DNA from: Suillus spraguei
Taxonomy: Eukaryota > Basidiomycota > Agaricomycetes > Boletales > Suillaceae
Length of the DNA: 64,000 nt
Reading direction: 5' to 3'
Assembly: GCA_016800925.1 (NCBI GenBank)
Contig: JABCPU010000164.1
Coordinates: 62,001-126,000, forward strand
A program made the translations under genes and the position numbers. The notes under the pieces were generated by a model, which did not search any database, was not told where the DNA came from, and worked only from the letters and a program-made list of their open reading frames with translations. The stretch's first letter is position 1. Every line of letters begins with the position of its first letter. Positions 55,662 to 64,000 of this stretch are shown piece after piece.

Positions 55662-56260
55662 TTCTTCTACTCACTTCTTCTTCTTAGTAGCTTCTTCTGC
55701 TACTTTCTGCTCTGTGGCGATAGAAGCTTTATATCTAATCCATTCATTCTTTGGACTATCTTCATCTTCTATTTCCTCAACCATTGCCCTCTTCTTCACT
55801 ATGCCTTCATCATCATCTTCCTCTTTCATGGGAATCAGATCTGGCAAGTCACCCTGTTTTTGGGTTTTACGTTTTTCTCTATTTTTTTGTCTTTTTTCTT
55901 TTTTAGTCTCACACTTAACTGGGCATCATGTAAGAGCAAATCGTCCTGTGTTCCAATCAATCTCTGGATTATGATACCTTAGCCAATCTATGCCAATAAT
56001 GACATCATTGCTTCCTAGATCTGTAACCATGAAGGCTGCTTTGTCTTCTTCATGATCTCTGATCTTGAGTCCTATTTCAGCGAATTGAGTCATAACTCCA
56101 GCAGCATTTAAGGAACCCTCAATGTTCTTGACTGGTATGGGACACAATAATTTACGACATCGGACATCATTGTTCTTCACAAATCTTTTGCTTATAAATA
56201 GTGTTGATGCACTGCAATCCACAAGTGCTTTTATGTCTGCTTGTCTTTTCTTTCTTTCAG
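55662..56260 (-). pseudogene. Family F protease
   Basis: Retropepsin-like: STLFISKRFVKNN, IGLKIRDHEEDKAAFMV and DVIIGIDWLRYHNPEIDW are clear Gypsy protease motifs on the minus strand. Where the active site should read D-S/T-G the sequence is DCSASTLF, so the catalytic Gly and Ser are replaced. A charged linker (EKREKRQKNREKRK) leads towards RT, where the deletion lies. Confidence 0.78.
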
Positions 56261-56385
56261 TGTAACTGGAATATAAAAATGCTCTGATTTAGATTGTATA
56301 TATACTTCTGTTACATCTGAGAAAGTAGAAAGAATAGAGAAACAATTGTTTGCGTCTAGGTCTGCAGACTCTGACTTCAACCCTT

Positions 56386-57429
56386 CTAAAAACCCTTGCC
56401 TTCTTTGGAGGACAACCAGTCCTTAAACCATTTAAGCACAGATTCTTCTTTGGTAGATGTTGCCTTCACTTGCGCTGGTTTCGGTGCTTCTTTACAGTTC
56501 CTAGCCATGTGTCCTTCTCCACCGCATCTGTAGCATTTGAAAGCTCCAGGCTTTCTTTGCAGTTTGGGGGCATTCTTTTGCCTTCTGGAGTTGACATCCA
56601 TAACATCACTGTTACTGGGACCAGCCCTTGATGAAGAAGGAACTCCACTGTTAGACTTGGGAGTCCACCAGGTGTTTCACTTCTTCTCTGCATCCAACTC
56701 TTCAAAGTTTTGCCCAATTTCTACTGCTCTTTCAACCATTTTGTTAAAAGTGTTCTTGTCTTTGAGCACAATGTGAGCAAGTTGTTCTTTGATCTGGGTT
56801 TGTAGACCAGATTGGAGTTTGAGGCGAAGGTCGTAATCTGAGAAGTTCATAAAGACCGACTTCTGTTTGAAAGATGCAACATATTCTGGAACAGTGCTAG
56901 AGCCTTGCCTAGGGGTTTCTAGTTCTCTATTGACTTTTGCTTCTTTGTTCTCATCTTTAAACATGTGTGAGAACTCCTCTAAGAAGTCTTGAAAAATCAA
57001 TTGTCCTGCAGCTTGTTGTTTTACATAAGGTTCTACCCATTTTCTGGCATTTCCCTTTAGTTAAGACAACAAAAGACTGAGGTGTTGTTGTTCTGTTGCA
57101 TTGGGGTATTGTGTGAGGTAGAGGGATACTTGTGCCAAGAATGTTTCAATATTAATGGAATCTTTTCCTCCAGTGAACTCTGTTGGCTTCGCAATTTTAG
57201 GAGTTCCTCCAGATGATGTCAGCACAGGTTTTGCTTCCAAATCATCAACTTTGTCACTATATTGATGAAGTTGTTCATGTAGTTCTTCATTCTGGGTTTG
57301 CAAGATTTCGTTCATATCCTTGAGCCTTTGAACTTGCTCTTGAACTGGAGCAATTGCAGCATTGATGGTGTTGGCAATGTACTCAGCCAAGGCTTGTTCA
57401 CTAGGAATGGTAGCAGCAGGAGCAGACAT
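56386..57429 (-). pseudogene. gag: Family F Gag with CCHC zinc knuckle
   Basis: On the minus strand Met at 57429 starts MSAPAATIPSEQALAEYI, followed by a coiled coil (VQEQVQRLKDMNEILQTQN), then the Gag capsid domain (FTGGKDSINIETFLAQVS, SVFMNFSDYDLRLKLQSG) and the knuckle CYRCGGEGHMARNC (about 56536-56495). A stop near 57061 and another near 56680 interrupt it. The first ORF could instead start about 50 bases upstream in another frame (MTSQPQTSVNW). Gag packages the RNA. Confidence 0.83.
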
Positions 57430-58206
57430 AGTACCAGTTGTTCTCTGGAACCCAATTTACTGATGTCTGTGGTTGACTAGTCATAATGAACAATCTGAAT
57501 AGGAAAGATGGTGAAAAGGAGATGGGAAAAAGATACGTAAATGGAAAACTGAGTGGTCCCCAATATCTGATTGGATCTACCACGTACTCAGGTCCTAAAG
57601 GGTTCTTTAATCAACCCTACTAGGTGCTTCCCTATTTACCAACTAAGAAGACTATTGTAAAGGTTTTTGTGATCTTCTAAGTGGAAAAATTTATCTTGAG
57701 GGACAGGGTGCTCTTCCAGCTGAAGCTTACAAGCAACCAGTCTATCTTGAACAATGAGGCAATTTCACTAAATACTCAGAAGAAGACTAGACCTTCTATT
57801 GTACGAAGAGAAGTTATCATAAAAGGAAACTATTGTAGAGCTCAGCAGGCAGGGTCTTGTGCCAGCACTGAGGTCATGGATTGAACACCTAATGTCACTC
57901 GTTCACTGTCTACTAGCAGCAGCAATGTAAGGCTGGGCCTAGTAGAGGTCTACTAACTACAAAAGGCTATAGGTATGAATGCACTCAAAGTGAACAAAGG
58001 GAAGAATGAAATTCTTGACTTGTTAGGTCAGGCAAGAAGAAACATGTGATGTGTTACTATTCTTGAAGGGCTAGTGCCTTTGGAGAAGAGTTACAGAAAA
58101 GTGGTAAGGCTTTTGATGCTGATGTCAACAGTAATGTTGAAATCAAGGATTAAAGGAAAGTAGTGCAGCGGTATGCGAATCGGAGTCCCCTATAGTTCAA
58201 ACCTAA
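57430..58206. other. Family F leader region, no gene
   Basis: About 780 bases between gag and the 5' LTR. Near the LTR (58158-58203) a stretch resembles pol III A and B boxes (TAGTGCAGCGG and GTTCAAACC) without a tRNA fold. Otherwise nothing recognised. Confidence 0.45.
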
Positions 58207-58486
58207 TGTCACAACCCACAAACAAATTAATGCAAGGGCAGAGACTAGGACTCAAACTAGATAGTGATGACATCATAGTTCTAGAAGATTCTAAGATCAC
58301 GTGACACTATCTTGTCTTATCTTATCTTATTTGATAGCATCATTGAAGATCTCTTCATCTTCATCAGGAAGATTATAGAAGCAGATATAGGAATTTTGGT
58401 AGGTTTAGGGTTTGTTTTAGTGCTGGGTTTAGACGCTTTAGGGAAATTGAGGAAAGAATAATGGCTTGTATTTGGAATTCATGACA
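58207..58486 (-). repeat. Family F 5' LTR, internally deleted (280 bp)
   Basis: It starts TGTCACAACCCACAAA and ends TTCATGACA. It matches both ends of the left F LTR, with about 190 bases missing after CAAACTAGA. Confidence 0.88.
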
Positions 58487-59628
58487 CCATCACCACCTTC
58501 TCATGGCAGTCTCAGAGAATGACATTCCTCAACTCCAACAAATAATAAATGTCGCCTTATGCCATGGCACTAGCATTCATCAAATTGTCAACAAACTTGA
58601 GGATGCCCTTGAGGGTGTATACCATCCATGTTGCTACAGCACTGGTGATCTAGATATTGCCACTCTAGTTTATAGACTCGGAGGATGACAACTTCTCTTC
58701 ACCCTCAACCAGAAAATAAGTCTTCCCTCTCTTCATACTTTGTGGTCTCGTTCCATTTTCACATCTATCTTTCCAACCATGGGCCCCATTTGTAATCAGC
58801 AGATCAATGAAAATATTCACAATATTGTTCTTAGCACTCACACCTGCACCTACATTACACAGTGTCAGTCTAATCATAGACAAGATCATGCTAGAAGAAA
58901 TGGCTGTTCATTTCAGCAAATACAACAAGGTCAGTGGTCTATACTGGAAACACTCACACCTCATTGATCCAGTTCTCCAGATGTACAAATCTGCTGTGAA
59001 CATTGCTCAGAGGATTCATGATGGGGAGGTTAATCTAGGCAAGGAACTTATGATCATTGGCACCTCATATTCTGGTAAAGACAAAATTTACCCGCTCTTA
59101 GCCGCTCCAACTTGCAAGGCAAAGGATGCTTATGACATGGAGCAGCTTCTCACCTGAGCAATTACTTGCTGGAATAAATCTGGTGTAGGCACATCAGTTA
59201 GACTAATCTGGTCATTTGCAACAGACAGAGATGCAACTAGATGTGCTGCTGGACATAGGCTTTTCATCCAGACCACATTAGCTCAGGAATCCCCTCTCTA
59301 CGGCACGCTTGTCAACATACCGGGTCTCAATTTGTTCACTGGAGATGGTGAAGTGACACTGGACTTTGATTATAAACATACCCTCAAACGTAAGTTTTTT
59401 TAAATCCAAAATCTAATTAATTGATGTTGATCTCAATCTAGGTATTTGCACACTTATTTGCACACCTTCAGGCATCATATTGAACAATGGCCATGTGATC
59501 AATTCAATGATGCTTGCGCACTACCTGGTCTGGCTTCCTGCCTATGATGAAGTAGCGGTCATGAAGCTTCTCCACCCAGATGACCCTCAAGATGTTCCCC
59601 ATGCCATTGAATTAATTCTTGCCATCAT

Positions 59629-60116
59629 TGTTACAGTTGTATGTGCCCCTATTTATTTTCCCTTATACTCTGTACATCATATAACTTGTTCACTTGTTTT
59701 GTAACCAGTCTAGTATTCACATGTACTAGACCTCTGATTCACGTGTTTCAACACACTTGTACTATACCTGCCTTCCTTATTAGAATATGCAGTGACTTTC
59801 CTTTCCCATGGTTGCTTGGTCTGTGCATGCATATTTGATTCCTTACTTTAATCTTACTGGGTTTTACCTGGAATCTCCTTCACTAAAGACCTCCAATCTT
59901 TAGTCATCTGAATCATCTCTAAGCCTAAGCACTCCTTAGCCTTAGTCTCTGTTCTACCTCATCTTTAAGTTGCGACTCTTAGACCAAACCCTTGATCATA
60001 CTCGGAACTCTTCCTTGTACTTTCTGACCTCGCTCTCCTTTGAGTGTTGTAGAACTTTCCAGCAGACCACCTGTGTCTTCTCACTATCACTGGTGATACC
60101 ATCCCAGTTCGTAACA
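59629..60116 (+). repeat. Solo family A LTR (488 bp), TSD ATCAT
   Basis: It starts TGTTACAGTTG and ends CGTAACA. ATCAT at 59624-59628 and 60117-60121 is perfect, and gene X continues (LILAIIELAKSQHS) when it is removed. Confidence 0.95.
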
Positions 60117-61561
60117 ATCATTGAGTTGGCAAAATCTCAACATAGCATTGTTAATGACTCACGTTCTGTTGACATTGATACTCATGTCAACCTCAAATCC
60201 ATAACTCTCCTCAGTGCACTCATTGAATCACTCCTCACCCCATTCATCAATACAACACTCTCATTGTCTGATCAAATTCAGTATCTCAGTCATTATGTGC
60301 ATCTCACCTTCACCTTCTTCCATGCTCACCGGCATTCATTTATGTCATACCAACTCTATTATGACACTCAGACTGCAATCAAGAATGTCCTGTTCTGCTA
60401 CACGAAGCAGCAGAACCTGGACCCAAATACTCTTTCCTACCTTGGAGATGTCAGGGATAATCCTCTTGAGATTCTTTTTGGATGCACTCATATGATCGGG
60501 GGACATAATTCAGCATGTTCCTATGCTCAAGCCATTGACCATCTGGGTGCTGCAAAGGACATTGATGACATGTTCAAACATCATCCTGACCTTGATCTAG
60601 GTCACCACCGACTAGAACTCACACAACATGAAGGAGTTGATCATATCAATCATGAGATCTGGCAGGGTGATATAATTGTGGGCCAATGTGATCTTCCTGT
60701 AGCATGGCACATGGGTGCTGAAGCTGCTCTCTCAATCCTTTCAATGTCCAAGATTGATCCAGCTCACTATTCATTTACCGAATTTTTCAACAACTCCATC
60801 ATTGACATGCTGCATCCGTTTGGGCAGAACAAATACCTCAGTATCACCACAGAAGAGGAGTTTGAGGATGTCAGTCACATACCAGAGCTTCCTCCTCCCA
60901 ATCCAATCACTCCAGCCTTGCAGCACCTAGAGACGGTATCAGCACCAGCAGAAGATCATGAGATAAGAGTGTATAGAGATTTGCTGGAAGGAGATGAGGA
61001 GGAACTCATGCTAACATTCCAGGAGGCATTGATTGATGAATCCCCTGCTAATGAACCTTCTGCTGCATCTTCTAGCCAACTCCTCACTGCAGATCCTCTG
61101 GCCCCTCCATTGCCACAGGGCCCTGGAATACACCCAGAAGATTATTTGCTGTATAACGGATACTGGATCCATAAGAAAACTATTTGCAGACTCATGGTCA
61201 ACAAAGACTTTGTCTCAAAGTCCCTCAATTTATTGGAGCGTATTATACAAAAGTCGACAAATGCATTAATATATCTGCAGGTCATATCACAGACCATAAC
61301 TTGTTTTTGGTGGGGGATATCTTCCTCATGCTCATTCAGTGTAGAGACTTAAGTCTCTGTGGCTGCATAGGAGGCACATTCACAAGATTCCAACAGTATC
61401 ACATTCCACCATCTGCTATCCAACTCCCATTATGTCTACTGTCAATTCTGCATAGGCGCACAACTTTCCCACACAAGGTGCTGCATTCCCACGTGTGCAC
61501 CTTGCATGCACTCTGTCATGTTACATTGCGCACCATCCAGGAGTATCTGTCCATTGTCCAT

Positions 61562-62168
61562 TGTTACGAACTGGGGTGGCGTCACCAGCGACAGTGAAAA
61601 GACACAAACAGTCTGCTGGGAAGTTCTACAATGTCCAGAGAAGGACAAGGTGAAAGTACAAGGAACGCGTTCTGAGTACTATCAAGGGTTCAGCCTCAAA
61701 GATAAGTCTAAGAGGTTCTACAAGAATAGAGACTAAGGCTAAGGAGTTCTTAGACTTAGAGACAATTCAAGACGACTAAAGATTGGAGATCTTTAGCGAA
61801 GAGGAATCCAGGTAAAACCCAGTAAGATTAAAGTAAGAAATCTACTACAAGTACACTGTGCTTATATAGGTATGTATGTGCACACAGACCAGGTAACCAT
61901 GAGAATATAACTGCATATCCTAATGTATCATACAAGCGTGTTGAGATGCATGAGTCAGAGATAAAGACATGGGTTTAGCATACACATATGCTAAACCGGT
62001 TAAGTTCGAGAACAGAGTCATGGGGAGTCATGACATCACATGATATGACGTACCAGTTGTAGTCATGTGATGTCTGATGGAAGTGGAAGTGTCCGAGCAA
62101 TAAGCTCCATATCACATGATATACAAGAATAGGAAGGAAAATGAATAGAGGCACGTACGACTGTAACA
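61562..62168 (-). repeat. Solo family A LTR with 130-bp insertion (607 bp), TSD TCCAT
   Basis: It starts TGTTACGAACTGG and ends GTAACA. TCCAT at 61557-61561 and 62169-62173 is perfect. An extra segment of about 130 bases lies near 61965-62105. Confidence 0.93.
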
Positions 62169-62460
62169 TCCATCCAGTTCCTTGGTGCATCCCTTTCCAT
62201 TTATTTTCTATATCAGATCATGCTTGGCATCATACAATTATTATTTTCATTATGGTCCCTTACTTACTTCACTTACATACATGGAGCGCTCCCTTTTCGG
62301 CTCCAAGTTCTGGAGGCGCACTTAGAGCGCCATGCTTGTTTGTATATAGGCATGTAGCTCCCATTTTTGAATATCTATCTATCCATCACAAGTTAGTTCT
62401 GTGCTATGCATGTATCTGTCATTGTGAGCCCTAGCAGCAGTTATAGCTAGTGGCAATATC

Positions 62461-62552
62461 AGTATTTGTCTATTGTCCGTCTATTGTCCATCTATTGTCT
62501 GTCTATTGTCTTTCTATTGTCCGCCTATTGTCCACTTATCATCCATCAATTT
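62461..62552 (+). repeat. TCTATTGTC tandem repeat
   Basis: Roughly nine imperfect units of TCTATTGTCCG/CA, period 10, inside block H. Confidence 0.75.
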
Positions 62553-64000
62553 TTCGTCTTTGTCTCAGTTCACATCCTAACGCCATCTTTCTGCCTCTAC
62601 CAACCTGCACGCTTCACATGATATCTTCCCATGCTTTGCGCTACTGTTGCCTTTATTTTCCCATGCACGCCTTTATTGCCTTTCAACTAGGGTTGATCAG
62701 CTCACTCTGTGGATCTTGCTTTCCTTGCTTCCCTTAAGGGCCGAACATATTGCACAGCAATATTTCGACCAACATTTAGAGAGTTAGCCTTCAGCTTGCT
62801 TTCTTAGCTTTGCCTTACTAGCAGAGTTTGTTGATTGTCAGTAGAAGAGGTGCCTCTGAGCATCCAAATCTTCTCACCTTCATTGGTCTAATCGCACACT
62901 ATCTATTGGTGTTCTTCAGTCTACTACTGCAAGCCTCAATGGTGTCACTTGTACATCAATCAATGGAGTCATGAAGGCAACACGAACTACCTCAAAGATC
63001 ACCAAACAACTGTTAATCCTGGTCCCAACCCACCCATTACCTGACATCTCTCAATCATTCCTATGGGACAGTGGATATGTTACAGCTCATTCACTTATCC
63101 AGGGGATATCTGAGTCTATGGAGCACATTATCATTGTCACTGTCCCTGGTTCTCTTGTCAAACCCATTAATCCTGAGGCCACCTTCATATGCTTACATGA
63201 CGACATAACAGTGATGAGTTCGCTCAGGTGAATGGTGGTCAAAATACTTGGCAGGTTCCATGGGATGTCATGCAAGCTGCATGTGACATACTGTGGGCAA
63301 AAGCAGTGGAATTGAAGATAGCAGTGAAGTCCATTGCTGCCATCACTCCATCAGATCCGAGAACTTTTCCATATTGTCTGTCTGATGGTAAGCTTTGTAT
63401 CTTTATGTACATGTGCTCTTGCTAATGATTTTTAGGTACTCCTGCCATTGTTTTGCTTGAGGCTAGTGCTCAACTTACAGTATCTGAAGGTGGGTGCATT
63501 ACCATGTGTCCGCTATATGAAACAAACATATCTGACATGTGCAATCACATGGGCCTGCATATCTTGCAGTCATTAAGCAACATACCTGAGGAACCTCCTT
63601 TGAAGGAGCTGGTACATTTTTTTATTTGTTAAACTACAGTATTTACATTGATATGTTCAAACAAGGTTGGTGTCAGTTATCCTTGCAGCTTCTGTGGCCA
63701 TTCTGGAATGCCTGAATGCACAATTATGATTGTCATGCCAAACAATGTGGCACCCACCTGGACAACAGCTTGTATGTACAAGCATACATTCAGGTACAGG
63801 TCTGCAGATGTGGGATCAAAAACCACACCATGTTGCAATGTCCACCTGAAATGCAAACTCTGTCACCCGGTACTCCCTCTTGAGCCTGGCAAGACATCCT
63901 GAAAGAGCACTGTAGTCTCTGTTGATGCTGTCTGGCATTACAACATGCCAGAGCACATCTTGAGTGAGCATGAGGAGTATTCAATGCCTGGACATAGGGA

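Larger units (their letters stand above)
46183..58486 (-). mobile_element. Family F chromovirus with nested insertions, TSD CCATC
   Basis: CCATC at 46178-46182 and 58487-58491 is a perfect 5-bp duplication in gene X, and the gene frame resumes across it. The element lies on the minus strand: right (5') LTR 58207-58486, leader, gag, protease, RT remnant, RNase H, integrase, chromodomain, purine tract at 52396-52410, left (3') LTR 46183-52395. The left LTR holds a mariner-like element, which holds E sequences; the integrase holds a C LTR. Confidence 0.92.
61358..62898 (+). repeat. LTR-like insertion H in gene X, holding a solo A LTR
   Basis: Gene X is broken between DLSL (61357) and LSIGVLQSTTASLNG (62899). 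The block starts TGTGGCTGC and ends GCACA, about 930 bp without the A LTR, and has GTATATAGG near 62341. The flanks GTCTC and CTATC match poorly. No second copy is in the window. Confidence 0.5.
43721..64000 (+). pseudogene. 'Gene X': large basidiomycete zinc-finger protein split into five pieces
   Basis: Pieces 43721-44317, 45698-46182, 58487-59628, 60122-61357 and 62899-64000 read in order as one protein of a family that I recall as about 1,200 residues in Agaricomycetes. N-terminus: Ser/Asp-rich, then LLCPDCGEWC and FSTHRGSRKC. Middle: GVPILWPEDL, LASLPSLHTL-like sequence, HFSKYNKVSGLYWKHS, VNIPGLNLFTGDGEV, LHPDDPQDVPHAIELI, DPLEILFGCTHMIGGHNS, DLDLGHHRLELTQHEGVDH. C-terminus: FLWDSGYVTAHS, VNGGQNTWQVP, then finger-like CPLYETNISDMCNHMGLH and CSFCGHSGMPEC. 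Introns at 46080-46127, 59390-59441, 63388-63435 and 63612-63665 keep the frame. Stops at 44060, 44113 and 58686 and frameshifts show decay besides the insertions. It continues past the window end. Function unknown. Confidence 0.78.

Overview
The window reads as a transposon graveyard from a filamentous basidiomycete, most likely an Agaricomycete. Evidence seen directly: spliceosomal introns of 48-64 bases with GTAxGT/AG ends, Plavaka, Helitron, PIF-Harbinger, Tc1/mariner-like and several Ty3/Gypsy families side by side, and multi-copy basidiomycete protein families (a DUF6818 protein and a zinc-finger protein of about 1,200 residues). No intact tRNA or rRNA gene and no prokaryotic signal was seen. 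Repeat copies differ mostly by CG to TG/CA changes, the signature of methylated-CpG decay.

I name the LTR families A-H. A: chromovirus, LTR about 475 bp, 5-bp target duplications, self-priming, gag, pro, integrase-chromodomain plus an extra 3' ORF. B and C: LTRs of about 0.9 kb seen only without internal genes, 4-bp duplications centred on CpG. D: Gypsy with protease, RT, RNase H and integrase. E: LTR about 0.75 kb with a 549-bp interior. F: chromovirus with 479-bp LTR. H: one LTR-like block.

Layout. 1-5.7 kb: a minus-strand A element inserted head-to-head into a plus-strand A element. 5.7-7.5 kb: broken Cys/His-rich gene. 7.7-11.7 kb: hairpin, short tandem repeats and B/C LTRs. 11.7-14.2 kb: Helitron pseudogene with a solo E LTR. 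14.3-23.6 kb: D element split by a B LTR, a solo A LTR and an A element that itself holds a B LTR. 23.6-26.8 kb: minus-strand Plavaka transposase split by a B LTR. 26.9-27.4 kb: divergent small gene. 28.4-30.6 kb: PIF-Harbinger element. 31.9-41 kb: the only repeat-poor stretch, with a 4-exon Ulp1-protease fusion gene and an intact 3-exon gene of unknown function, then a 539-bp MITE. 41.9-43.5 kb: DUF6818 pseudogene. 43.7-64 kb: one gene ('gene X') cut into five pieces by B(+A), F(+mariner(+E)), A and H(+A).

Most reconstruction rests on perfect target-site duplications: the host reading frame resumes when one copy of the duplication and the insert are removed. Family names come from remembered domain patterns, since no database search could be run.
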